A stretch of 64,000 bases of DNA, from contig FLTS01000001.1 of NCBI GenBank assembly GCA_900078405.1, positions 620,001-684,000 on the forward strand, read 5' to 3'. Source of the DNA: an uncultured Stenotrophomonas sp. (GTDB taxonomy: Bacteria > Pseudomonadota > Gammaproteobacteria > Xanthomonadales > Xanthomonadaceae). A program made the translations under genes and the position numbers. The notes under the pieces were generated by a model, which made no database searches, was not told the origin of the DNA, and saw only the letters and a list, made by a program, of their open reading frames with translations. The first letter of the stretch is position 1. Each line of letters opens with the position of its first letter. Positions 11,790 to 20,475 of this stretch are shown in pieces.

Positions 11790-14700
11790 ATGCCCACCCT
11801 GCTACGCCACCGCCTGCGTCGCCTGCGCCGTTACGCGATCTACGCGACGGCGGGCGTGCTCGTGCTCGTGGCCCTGCTGGTGGGTACGCTCAACCAGCTG
11901 CTGCCGCTGGTCGAGCGCCACCCGGAGCGGGTGGCGGCATGGTTGAGCGAGCGGGCCGGGCAGCCGGTGGTGTTCGACACGCTGGATACCGGCTGGACCC
12001 GGCGTGGTCCGCTGCTGCGGCTGGATGGCCTGCGCATCGGCGAAGGCGAGGGCGTGCGCATCGGCCGGGCCGAGGTGCTGGTTTCGCTGTATTCCGGCCT
12101 GCTGCCGGGGGCGCCGCTGACCGAACTGCGCCTGCGCGGGCTGGTGCTGACCCTGCAGCGCGCCGACGACGGCCGCTGGTCGGTGCGCGGCCTGCCCAAT
12201 GCCGGTGGCGGCGACCCGCTGGAAACCCTGCGCCGCCTCGGCGAGCTGCAGGTGATCGGCGGCCGCCTGCGGCTGCATGCCCCATCGCTGGGGCTGGATA
12301 CCGAACTGCCGCGCATCGACCTGCGCCTGCGCGTGGATGGCGACCGCATGCGTGCCGGCGCCCGCGCCTGGATCGACAACGCCGCGCCGCCACTGACCGC
12401 AGTGCTGGATTTCCAGCGCCAGCGTGGCGACGGCATTGCCTGGCTCGCTGCTCCTTCGGCGCTGGCGGCATGGGCGCCGTTGCTGCATTTCGGCGGCGTC
12501 AACGTACGCGGGGGCAATGGCACGCTGCGCGGCTGGGTGACGATGCGCGACCACCGCGTCGCCTCGGTCATCGCCGATGCTGACCTGAAGGGCGTGGCGC
12601 TGGCCGGCGCCCCGTTCGTCGCGGGCGGCTCCGCGCCGGAGGCCGGTTTCGAGCGCCTGCAACTGCGCGCGCGCTGGCGTCACGAGGGCGGCGAATGGCG
12701 GCTGGACGCCCCGCAGCTGAAGATCACCGCCGCACAAGGCACGCAGGTGCTGGATGGCCTGCACTTGGCCGGCGGCCGGCAATTCGCGCTGCGCGGCCAG
12801 CGGATCGACGTCACCCCGCTGCTGCGCATCGCCGCGTTGAGCGACAAGGTGGAGCCCGGGCTGCGGCAATGGCTGTACCGCGCCGCGCCGACGCTGCGCT
12901 TCGTCGACGTGGACATCGCCGGCCACGGCGATGGCGTGATGCGTGGCAGCGGCGAACTGGAAGAGGCCGCGTTCGCCGCGGTCGGCCACAGCCCCGGCCT
13001 GAGTGGCCTGCGCGGCCATTTCGAAGGCGATGGCCAGGCGCTGGCGCTGGAGCTGCAGCCGGACCACGCGGTGCGCTTCGACTGGCCCACCGGCTTCGGC
13101 GTGCCGCACGAACTGAAGCTGGACGGCCGTGCGGTGGTCTGGCGTGAAGGCGCCGGCTGGCAGGTTGCCACCCCGGCGCTGCGGGTGCAGGGCCGCGACT
13201 ATGCCGCCGACGTGCGCGGCGGGCTGTGGTTCCAGGGCGACGGCACGCGGCCGTGGATCAACCTGGCGGCCAGGCTCGACGACGTGCCGATGACCGCGGC
13301 CAAGGGCTTCTGGGTACGTTCGCACATGAGCCAGGGTGCGGTGGACTGGCTGGACGCGGCGCTGGTTGATGGTCAGCTGCGCGATGGCGTCGGCCTGGCC
13401 GTGGGCGACCTGGACGACTGGCCGTTCGACGGCCATGACGGTCGCTTCGAGGCCGGCGGGCACATCGACAACGGCACCATCCGCTTTGCCCGCGATTGGC
13501 CGGTGATGCGTGGCGTCGATGGCGACATCGCCTTCATCGCCAACGGGTTCGAGCTGCATGGCAAGGGCAACCTGGGCGGGGTCAAGGTCGATGCCTTCCG
13601 GGCCGGCGTCGCCGATTTCCACGAATCGCTGCTGCAGGTGGACGCGCGCACGCGCGACGACAGCAGGCGCCTGCTGGCGCTGCTGCGGCAGAGCCCGCTG
13701 CACGCCAGTTACGGCGAAACCCTGGATGCGCTGGGCACCAGCGGCCCGGCGACGGTCGATTTCGGCCTGCGCCTGCCGCTGCATGGAGGCGAGGGCAGGG
13801 TCAGCGGCACGGTGGAACTGCGCGATGTCACCCTGATCGACAAGCGTTGGAACCTGCGTTTCGACAATGTGCGCGGCAAGGCCGAGTACGGCAGCGACGG
13901 TTTCCGCGCACCGGCCCTGCAGGTCCGCCACAAGGAGCACGACGGCGTGCTGTCGCTGGCCGCCGGCGTACCGGTGGCCGATCCGGGCAATGCGTTCGAG
14001 GCCGAGCTGGCCTCGGAGCTGGACGCGGCCGACCTGCTGGAACGCGCGCCGGAGCTGGGCTGGCTCAAGCCCTACGTGCACGGCACCTCGCGCTGGCACA
14101 TCGGCGTGAGCCTGCCCAAGGCAGCCGAAGGCGGCCGCAGCGAACCACCGACCACGTTGAACCTGCGCTCGGACCTGCGGGGCACGCGCCTGCAATTCCC
14201 GGCGCCGCTGGACAAGCCGGCCGCCGATGCCCTGCCGACCCGGGTGACGGCCAGCCTGCCGCTGGGCAGCGGCACCACCGAAGTCGTTTTCGGCAAGCGC
14301 ATGGCACTGGCCGCGCGCACCCGCAATGGCGACACCGGCGTGCAGGTGACGCTGGGCAGCGACCGCGTGAGCCGCGAACCGCCGGCCACCGGGCTGATGG
14401 TGGACGGCCACACGACGACGCTGGATGCGCTGGAATGGATCGCGCTGGCGCGCGGGCAGGGCAATGCCGGCGATGAAGGCGTCGCGCTGAAGCAAGTGGA
14501 CGTGCTGGCCGACCGCCTGCTGCTGGTTGGCGGCCAGTTCGACCAGACCCGGCTGCGCCTGCGCCCGGGCAAGGGTGCGGTGGCGGTGCAACTGGAAGGC
14601 CCGTCGCTGGCCGGCGACGTACGGGTGCCGGAGGCCGAGGGCGGCATCGTCAGCGGTACGCTGGCGCGCGTGCACTGGCAGGCGGCACCAACCACGGTGG

Positions 14701-15584
14701 GCGAGGCGGGCGACAACCCGTCCGACCCGATGGACCCGGCGAAGATCCCGCCGTTGGCGCTGGACATCGACGACCTCGCCTTCGGCAAGGCGGTGTTGGG
14801 CAAGACCACGTTGCGTACCCAGCCGCTGGCCGACGGCCTGCAGGTGACGCAGCTGCAGTTCCGCTCGCCGAAACAGGCTATCGACATGACCGGCCAGTGG
14901 CGCGGCATCGGTGCGCGGGCGCGGACCGATTTCGATGTGGCCGTGCACAGTGAAAACCTTGGCGGGCTGATGGACAACCTGGGCTATGGCGGGCAGCTGC
15001 GCGGCGGGCAGGGGCAGATGCAGTTCAGCGCCGGCTGGGACGGCGCGCCGGCCGGGTTCAACCTGGCCGGACTGGAAGGCACGCTGTCGTTCAACGCCCG
15101 CAACGGCCAGATACTGGAAGTGGAGCCGGGCGCCGGGCGCGTGCTGGGCCTGCTCAGCATCACCCAGCTGCCGCGCCGGCTGATGCTGGACTTCCGCGAT
15201 TTCTTCTCCAAGGGCCTGGCCTTCAACCAGAGCGAAGGCCAGGTGCGGTTCGGCGACGGGCTCGCCCTTACCGAGGGGATCAACATGCAGGGCCCGGCGG
15301 TGGACATCGTCATCCGCGGCCAGGCCGATCTGCGCGCGCAGCGGTTCGACCAGACCATCGAGGTCAACCCGCGCTCGGGCAACCTGCTCACCGTGGTCGG
15401 CGCGGTGGCCGGCGGCCCGGTCGGCGCCGCGGTGGGCGCGGCTGCCAATGCCGTGCTGGGCAAGCCGCTGGGCGAAATCGGCGCCCGCACCTACCGGGTC
15501 ACCGGCCCGTGGAAGGATCCGCAGGTGGACGTGGCCGAGCGCGAGGAAACGAAGAAGTACGAGGCCCTGGACCCGACGCGCTGA
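11790..15584 (+). CDS. yhdP: YhdP, AsmA-like bridge protein
   Basis: Very large inner-membrane-anchored protein of the AsmA-like/TamB superfamily; YhdP homologues help move phospholipids between the inner and outer membranes. 1264 residues. One N-terminal membrane helix (about 15-36, YAIYATAGVLVLVALLVGTL) is followed by a periplasmic beta-rich repeat body beginning LNQLLPLVERHPERVAAWL, and the C-terminal AsmA-like segment with VEPGAGRVLGLLSI, LPRRLMLDFRDFF and FDQTIEVNPR. ATG 11790 starts the membrane anchor. It sits 137 bases after rng; tmRNA follows. Confidence 0.93.
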   Translation: MPTLLRHRLRRLRRYAIYATAGVLVLVALLVGTLNQLLPLVERHPERVAAWLSERAGQPVVFDTLDTGWTRRGPLLRLDGLRIGEGEGVRIGRAEVLVSLYSGLLPGAPLTELRLRGLVLTLQRADDGRWSVRGLPNAGGGDPLETLRRLGELQVIGGRLRLHAPSLGLDTELPRIDLRLRVDGDRMRAGARAWIDNAAPPLTAVLDFQRQRGDGIAWLAAPSALAAWAPLLHFGGVNVRGGNGTLRGWVTMRDHRVASVIADADLKGVALAGAPFVAGGSAPEAGFERLQLRARWRHEGGEWRLDAPQLKITAAQGTQVLDGLHLAGGRQFALRGQRIDVTPLLRIAALSDKVEPGLRQWLYRAAPTLRFVDVDIAGHGDGVMRGSGELEEAAFAAVGHSPGLSGLRGHFEGDGQALALELQPDHAVRFDWPTGFGVPHELKLDGRAVVWREGAGWQVATPALRVQGRDYAADVRGGLWFQGDGTRPWINLAARLDDVPMTAAKGFWVRSHMSQGAVDWLDAALVDGQLRDGVGLAVGDLDDWPFDGHDGRFEAGGHIDNGTIRFARDWPVMRGVDGDIAFIANGFELHGKGNLGGVKVDAFRAGVADFHESLLQVDARTRDDSRRLLALLRQSPLHASYGETLDALGTSGPATVDFGLRLPLHGGEGRVSGTVELRDVTLIDKRWNLRFDNVRGKAEYGSDGFRAPALQVRHKEHDGVLSLAAGVPVADPGNAFEAELASELDAADLLERAPELGWLKPYVHGTSRWHIGVSLPKAAEGGRSEPPTTLNLRSDLRGTRLQFPAPLDKPAADALPTRVTASLPLGSGTTEVVFGKRMALAARTRNGDTGVQVTLGSDRVSREPPATGLMVDGHTTTLDALEWIALARGQGNAGDEGVALKQVDVLADRLLLVGGQFDQTRLRLRPGKGAVAVQLEGPSLAGDVRVPEAEGGIVSGTLARVHWQAAPTTVGEAGDNPSDPMDPAKIPPLALDIDDLAFGKAVLGKTTLRTQPLADGLQVTQLQFRSPKQAIDMTGQWRGIGARARTDFDVAVHSENLGGLMDNLGYGGQLRGGQGQMQFSAGWDGAPAGFNLAGLEGTLSFNARNGQILEVEPGAGRVLGLLSITQLPRRLMLDFRDFFSKGLAFNQSEGQVRFGDGLALTEGINMQGPAVDIVIRGQADLRAQRFDQTIEVNPRSGNLLTVVGAVAGGPVGAAVGAAANAVLGKPLGEIGARTYRVTGPWKDPQVDVAEREETKKYEALDPTR

Positions 15585-15595
15585 GCTTGCCGGCG

Positions 15596-15624
15596 GTGAC
15601 GGTTCAGGCGTTTCCCTGTAGCAT
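15596..15624 (+). promoter_or_regulatory. Possible sigma70 promoter for tmRNA
   Basis: GTGACG, 17-base spacer, TAGCAT: four of six matches in each box with ideal spacing. It would make a precursor with a 5-prime leader of about 70 bases before the mature tmRNA end. Confidence 0.4.
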
Positions 15625-15700
15625 GCGTCCGGTCAGCGAGGGGTTTGGTCAGTTTTTGGTCAACAAGACCTGAAAAACCCTTTCAGCTCAACGTCCAACC

Positions 15701-16054
15701 GGGGGTGCACTGGTTTCGACGGGGGTTGTGAAGTCGCTTGGCGCATGCCGAGGGGGTAGCTTTCCTCGTAAATCCAGCTGCAAAACTCATAGTTGCCAAC
15801 GACGACAACTACGCTCTGGCCGCTTAAGGCCTAAGCCCCGAAACAGCTTGTGTCCGTGCTCGCTGCGTAGGGTCATCATCACGGAATCGCATGGGGTGGC
15901 TGCCCGCCAGCTCCAAGCTAGATAAAGCGGGCTGGTTCCGGGATGCGCTTTGCACGCCGTGCTGTCCCGGGGCGAGATTCAACGGCGAGCTAAGCATGTA
16001 GTGCCGGGGATGGAGTGCCTTCGGACGGCGGTTCGATTCCGCCCACCTCCACCA
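15701..16054 (+). ncRNA. ssrA: tmRNA
   Basis: Transfer-messenger RNA that rescues stalled ribosomes and tags the nascent chain for proteolysis. One-piece form, 354 bases. The 5-prime GGGGGTG pairs with the 3-prime CACCTCC followed by ACCA; TGGTTTCGACGGGGG and GCATGCCGAGGGGG are the conserved 5-prime blocks; GCTAAGCATGTAGTGCC and GGTTCGATTCCGCCC are the conserved 3-prime blocks. The resume region reads GCC AAC GAC GAC AAC TAC GCT CTG GCC GCT TAA, so the tag is ANDDNYALAA, ending LAA as recognised by ClpXP/ClpAP; clpA and clpS lie further along this window. Confidence 0.97.
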
Positions 16055-16088
16055 TATTGAGATACCGGGACATCCCGGGAAGTCACGG

Positions 16089-16113
16089 AACCCCTGAGAA
16101 ATCAGGGGTTTTT
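16089..16113 (+). terminator. tmRNA terminator
   Basis: AACCCCTGA, loop GAAA, TCAGGGGTT followed by TTT: a 9-bp GNRA-looped stem with T-run, 35 bases past the tmRNA 3-prime end. Confidence 0.92.
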
Positions 16114-16147
16114 CGTTGTGCAATTCCGGTGAGCCACGCTCTCGAGC

Positions 16148-16176
16148 TTGAGCGGTTTTTTGCGTTGCAATAGAAT
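16148..16176 (+). promoter_or_regulatory. Sigma70 promoter for the SulP gene
   Basis: TTGAGC, exactly 17 bases, TAGAAT. Predicted start near 16183 leaves a leader of about 138 bases before the transporter ATG. The leader contains GCTGCC-TTCG-GGTGGC at 16239-16254, a UUCG-capped 6-bp hairpin, and other GC-rich pairable segments; no known riboswitch was recognised. Confidence 0.6.
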
Positions 16177-16320
16177 CCGCCCGCTTTCGAGCCGAGCCGA
16201 TCGATGACTCCGCCCTGACCCTTCCTTGGTGTGACTGTGCTGCCTTCGGGTGGCGGGAGGGTTCGCGTTTCATTTCCTTGCGTATCGCGTGCCGACATCG
16301 GGCGCGCACGGAGTCTTTTC

Positions 16321-17799
16321 ATGTCTGTTTCCTATTCGCTGCGCGAGCAGTGGTTCGGCAATGTCCGCAAGGACGTGCTGTCCGGTTTGCTGGTCGCCCT
16401 AGCCCTGATTCCCGAGGCCATCGCCTTTTCCATCATTGCGGGTGTCGATCCCAAGATCGGGTTGTACGCCTCGTTCTGCATCGCGGTGGTCACCGCCATT
16501 GCCGGTGGCCGGCCCGGCATGATTTCGGCGGCGACCGGGGCGATGGCCTTGCTGATGGTCGACCTGGTCAAGGACCACGGCCTGCAATATCTGTTTGCCG
16601 CGACCATCCTCGCGGGCATGCTCCAGATCGTGGCCGGCGCGTTGCGCTTGAACACGCTGATGCGTTTCGTGTCGCGCTCGGTCGTGACCGGTTTCGTCAA
16701 TGCGCTGGCGATCCTGATCTTCCTGGCGCAGTTGCCGGAACTGGTCGGCATGCCGTGGACGGTCTACGCGGTGTGCGCGGCAGGCCTGGGCATCATTTAC
16801 CTGCTGCCGCTACTGACCAGGGCCGTGCCGTCGCCGTTGGTGGCGATCATCGTGCTGACCGCCGCATGCATCTTGCTGGGGCTGGACATCCGCACCGTGG
16901 GCGACATGGGCGACTTGCCGGACAGCCTGCCGGTGTTCCTGCTCCCGGACATTCCGTTCACCTGGGAAACGCTGAAGATCCTCTTGCCGGTATCGGCAAC
17001 GCTTGCCGTGGTCGGCCTGCTGGAATCACTGATGACCGCGCAGATCGTCGAGGACATGACCGATACGCCGACCAACCGCCGCCGCGAATGCGCGGGACAG
17101 GGTGCGGGGAACATCATTGCCGGCCTGTTCGGCGGCATGGCTGGCTGCGCGATGATCGGCCAGTCGGTGATCAACGTGTCCTCAGGTGGGCGCGGACGCC
17201 TGTCCTGCCTGATCGCCGGTGTGGTGCTGTTGCTGCTGGTGGTGTACGCCTCGGACTGGGTGTCGCGGATTCCGATGGCCGCGCTGGTGGCGGTGATGAT
17301 CATGGTCAGCATCGGCACCTTCCAGTGGCGGTCATTCACCGACATGCGGACGCACCCGAAAAGCGCCACGCTCATCATGCTGGGCACGGTGATCGTGACC
17401 GTGGCGACGCACGATCTGGCCAAGGGCGTGTTGACCGGCGTGCTGATGACCGCGTTGTCGTTCACCCGACGGGTCAGCGCGATGCTGCAGGTCGAAGACC
17501 GCGACGAAGCCGACGGTACTCGCGTGTACACGGTGAGGGGGCAGGTGTTCTTCGCCGACGCCACCCAGTTCGCCAACAGCTTCGATTACCTGCATGCGCC
17601 GAAGAAGGTGGTGATCGACCTGACCCATGCGCATTTCTGGGATCTGAGCGCGGTCGGCGCGCTGGACCGGGTAGTGCTGAAGCTGCGCACGCATGGCGCG
17701 GATGTCGGGGTCATCGGGCTCAACGAAGCCAGCGATACGCTGATCGAGCGCTTCGGGAAACACCGGGATGGGAGTGCCGGCCTGACCGTTGGCCATTGA
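16321..17799 (+). CDS. SulP-family anion transporter with STAS domain
   Basis: Inner-membrane SLC26/SulP transporter; family members carry sulfate, bicarbonate or dicarboxylates by proton or sodium symport. 492 residues, about 12-14 hydrophobic segments, then a short C-terminal STAS domain (from about 400, [19 protein letters not shown] and [20 protein letters not shown], the latter being the STAS core). SulP signatures include [30 protein letters not shown] and [20 protein letters not shown] 16321 follows a CGGAG ribosome-binding site. The substrate cannot be told from sequence; the lack of cys genes nearby and its resemblance to marine/soil BicA-like proteins leave bicarbonate possible. Converges on fliC. 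Confidence 0.9.
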   Translation: MSVSYSLREQWFGNVRKDVLSGLLVALALIPEAIAFSIIAGVDPKIGLYASFCIAVVTAIAGGRPGMISAATGAMALLMVDLVKDHGLQYLFAATILAGMLQIVAGALRLNTLMRFVSRSVVTGFVNALAILIFLAQLPELVGMPWTVYAVCAAGLGIIYLLPLLTRAVPSPLVAIIVLTAACILLGLDIRTVGDMGDLPDSLPVFLLPDIPFTWETLKILLPVSATLAVVGLLESLMTAQIVEDMTDTPTNRRRECAGQGAGNIIAGLFGGMAGCAMIGQSVINVSSGGRGRLSCLIAGVVLLLLVVYASDWVSRIPMAALVAVMIMVSIGTFQWRSFTDMRTHPKSATLIMLGTVIVTVATHDLAKGVLTGVLMTALSFTRRVSAMLQVEDRDEADGTRVYTVRGQVFFADATQFANSFDYLHAPKKVVIDLTHAHFWDLSAVGALDRVVLKLRTHGADVGVIGLNEASDTLIERFGKHRDGSAGLTVGH

Positions 17800-17937
17800 C
17801 TGGAAGGGACCGGCTCCCCCGCCGTGCTCCCTGCGCTTTGCGATGTCGGCGGCATACCTGTCCTCTCCAGAGCGTCTCCCCACCGATTCCAGCCACCTCG
17901 AAGGAGCTTGGCGCCGCTGGTGTCGGCTCTGGAAGCA

Positions 17938-17964
17938 CGAAGCCCCGGCATGACCGGGGCTTCG
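17938..17964 (-). terminator. Hairpin terminator after fliC
   Basis: CGAAGCCCCGG, loop CATGA, CCGGGGCTTCG: a perfect 11-bp stem between the converging SulP and fliC genes, 20 bases past the fliC stop. T-runs are weak on both sides. Nothing else was seen in the 185-base gap. Confidence 0.7.
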
Positions 17965-17984
17965 TGTTGTACGGGCTGACGGAT

Positions 17985-19205
17985 TTACTGGAGCAGGTTG
18001 AGCACGTTCTGCGGCACCTGGTTGGCCTGCGCCAGCATCGCGGTGCCGGCCTGCTGCAGGATCTGCGTGCGGGTCAGCTCGGCGGTTTCCTTGGCATAGT
18101 CGGCATCGCGGATGCGGCTGCGCGAGGCCGACAGGTTTTCCGAGGTGGCGGACAGGTTGGCGATGGTGGAGGTGAAGCGGTTCTGGATCGCACCCATTTC
18201 CGCGCGCGAGCCGCTTACCGAGGTCAGGGCCTTGTCCACGATTTCCAGTGCCTGCTGCGAGCCGAGGAAGGTGGAGATGTCCAAGGTGCCGGTCACCTTC
18301 TGGTCGTTGACGTCGGTGATGGTCTGGTCGGTCGGGACGGCGCCCGCATCGATGGTGATGCCGGTGGCCGCGGTGGCCGTGCCCTTGACGAAGCCGCTGG
18401 TGAACTGGTCGGCCTTGATCGCCTTCAAGGTGATTGCGCCGGTGGTGGCGTCGAGCTCGGCATAGACGCCGGATTGGTCCATCTTGTCGTTGATGGCCGC
18501 AGCCACCTTGCGGTTGACCGTCAGTGCGTCGTCGCCACTGCTGTATTTGACGTCGTCTATGTCGATGGTTTTCGGCGAGGCGCCGGTCGCGGTGCTGGTG
18601 ACGTTGAAGCTGATGCCGCTGATGGTGCCGGCGGCAATGGCCGCGCCGGAGGCGATGGTGGTCGGGCCGAAGTCGGCGGCGAAGTTCATTTTGCCAAGCG
18701 TGTCGGTGTTGGTGTCGACGATGCTGTTGATGCCGATGGTCTGGCCGGCGTCGGCACCCACCTGGAACAGCGCGCCGGTGAAGCTGCCGTCGAGCAGCTT
18801 GGTGCCGTTGAAGGTGGTCTGGTTGGCGACGCGATCGATTTCTTTCAGCAACTGGGTGACTTCGGCGTTCAGCGCCTCGCGGTCGGAATCGGAGTTGGTG
18901 GCATTGGCCGACTGCACCGCCAGTTCGCGGATGCGCTGCAGGTTGTTGCCGATCTCGACCATCGCGCCTTCGGCGGTCTGTGCCAGCGAAATGCCGTCGT
19001 TGGCGTTGCGCACGGCCACATCCAGGCCGCGGATCTGGGTGGTGAAACGCTCGGAAATGGCCAGGCCGGCGGCGTCGTCCTTGGCGCTGTTGATGCGCAG
19101 ACCCGAGGACAGGCGCTGGATGCTGGTCGCCAGGCTGGTGCCGGTGGTGTTCAAGTTGCGCTGAGCGTTCAGCGACATGATGTTGGTGTTGATGACTTGT
19201 GCCAT
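17985..19205 (-). CDS. fliC: Flagellin
   Basis: Filament subunit exported by the flagellar type III system. 406 residues with the conserved D0/D1 ends ([19 protein letters not shown]-terminal [15 protein letters not shown]) and a variable, threonine/alanine-rich middle (about 170-310) forming the outer domain. The immune-relevant N-terminal stretch [15 protein letters not shown] keeps the aspartate form. ATG at 19205 has GGAGAAG just upstream. It follows flgL by 67 bases on the same strand, and no sigma28 or sigma54 site was found in that gap, so transcription may continue from flgKL or start inside flgL. Confidence 0.97.
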   Translation of the reverse strand: MAQVINTNIMSLNAQRNLNTTGTSLATSIQRLSSGLRINSAKDDAAGLAISERFTTQIRGLDVAVRNANDGISLAQTAEGAMVEIGNNLQRIRELAVQSANATNSDSDREALNAEVTQLLKEIDRVANQTTFNGTKLLDGSFTGALFQVGADAGQTIGINSIVDTNTDTLGKMNFAADFGPTTIASGAAIAAGTISGISFNVTSTATGASPKTIDIDDVKYSSGDDALTVNRKVAAAINDKMDQSGVYAELDATTGAITLKAIKADQFTSGFVKGTATAATGITIDAGAVPTDQTITDVNDQKVTGTLDISTFLGSQQALEIVDKALTSVSGSRAEMGAIQNRFTSTIANLSATSENLSASRSRIRDADYAKETAELTRTQILQQAGTAMLAQANQVPQNVLNLLQ

Positions 19206-19272
19206 GGGACTTCTCCGTTGCTCTCGGGGTCGTGCGTGATAGGGGGCGGGTGGTGGCGGTGTGGTGTCTGGA

Positions 19273-20475
19273 TCAGCGGATCATGTTGAACAGCGACATG
19301 GACTGCATTTGCGTGAAAATGGTCTGCGCGGCCTGCAGCGAGGCTTTTTCGAGCTGGTACTGGCCGATGGCCTCGGCGTAGTCGAGGTCGCGCAGCTGTG
19401 AAAGCAAATCCTTCAGGGTGATGGAGTTCGCTTCGCGCAGCGACGTGGCGTTGTCGATGGCGCTCAGCTGGGCGCCGCCGGCTGCGCGGGCGTCGATCAT
19501 CTTTTCCGACGCGCGGGCGACGTCGCGCAGGCTGGACTGCAGCAGGTTCTGCTGCGCGGTGCGGTCGGCGCTGGTGGCCGTGTCCATGTTCAGCGCCTGT
19601 ACCAGCCGGTCGATGGTGGAGAACACGTCGCGGTTGCCAGCCTGGCCGACGTTGAATTCGTCGCCGGCCACGGGCTCGCCGGTCAGCTGCATGCGCAGGC
19701 CCTGGAACACGATGTCCTCGCCTTCGGCGTAGGTGCCGCCGCCGACCGGGTTGCCGAATTCGTCGAGGATGTCGTAGGTGTCCGGGCCACTGAAGCGCAC
19801 GGTGTAGGACTCGCCGTTCCAGGTGGCGCTGCCGTCGCGGCTGATGTTGGTCAGTACGCCCTGGCCGGTGTTGCCGGCGGCTGCATTGCCGTCGATGCTG
19901 CCGTCGCCGGTGCGGATGCGCATGAAGATCTCGCTGCCGGGCAGGGCGTCCTGCACGAAGCTGCCCGGTGCCACTTCCACCTGGCGCTGGGTCTGGTCGC
20001 CGTTGTAGACGATGCTGCCGTTGATGGACGAGAACGGGGGCGCACCGTCGTTGCTGCCGCCGAACAGGTAGCGGCCGCTGCCATCGGTGCTGTTGGCCAG
20101 GGAAAACAGTGCATCGCGCACCGACTTCAGCTCGGCGCTGACGCTCTTGCGGTCCTCGGCCGACAACGCCGCGTTGTTGGCCTCCACGGTCAGCTCGGTG
20201 ACGCGGGTGAGCAGTTCACCGGCCTGGGCCAGCGCGTTTTCCTGCAGGCCCAGGCGGTTCTGCACGTTGGCGGCGTTGGCGCCGAGCTGTTCCAGTTCGG
20301 CCAGCACGCGGTCCATGCCGACGGCGGTGCCGGCGGCGACCGGATCATCCTTGGCGGTGACCAGCTTCTGCCCGGTGGCGAGCTGCCGTTCGAGCTGGTT
20401 CATCTTGCTCTGCCGGGACAGCATCAGGAAGACCGACTGGTCGTACATCATGTTGCTGGAGATGCGATTGTTCAT
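19273..20475 (-). CDS. flgL: Flagellar hook-filament junction protein 3
   Basis: HAP3, the junction protein joining FlgK to the first flagellin subunits. 400 residues with flagellin-like ends: [20 protein letters not shown] and [20 protein letters not shown] at the N-terminus, [20 protein letters not shown] to SLFNMIR at the C-terminus, and a divergent middle domain. Its ATG overlaps the flgK stop by one base (TGATG), showing translational coupling. Confidence 0.96.
   Translation of the reverse strand: MNNRISSNMMYDQSVFLMLSRQSKMNQLERQLATGQKLVTAKDDPVAAGTAVGMDRVLAELEQLGANAANVQNRLGLQENALAQAGELLTRVTELTVEANNAALSAEDRKSVSAELKSVRDALFSLANSTDGSGRYLFGGSNDGAPPFSSINGSIVYNGDQTQRQVEVAPGSFVQDALPGSEIFMRIRTGDGSIDGNAAAGNTGQGVLTNISRDGSATWNGESYTVRFSGPDTYDILDEFGNPVGGGTYAEGEDIVFQGLRMQLTGEPVAGDEFNVGQAGNRDVFSTIDRLVQALNMDTATSADRTAQQNLLQSSLRDVARASEKMIDARAAGGAQLSAIDNATSLREANSITLKDLLSQLRDLDYAEAIGQYQLEKASLQAAQTIFTQMQSMSLFNMIR

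Noticed and set aside
11802..14948. 1048-codon minus-strand frame opposite yhdP
   Set aside because: No domain, no ribosome-binding site, composition typical of antisense frames in GC-rich genes.
15824..16309. Minus-strand frame across the tmRNA and its downstream region
   Set aside because: It overlaps conserved tmRNA structure and has no recognisable domain.
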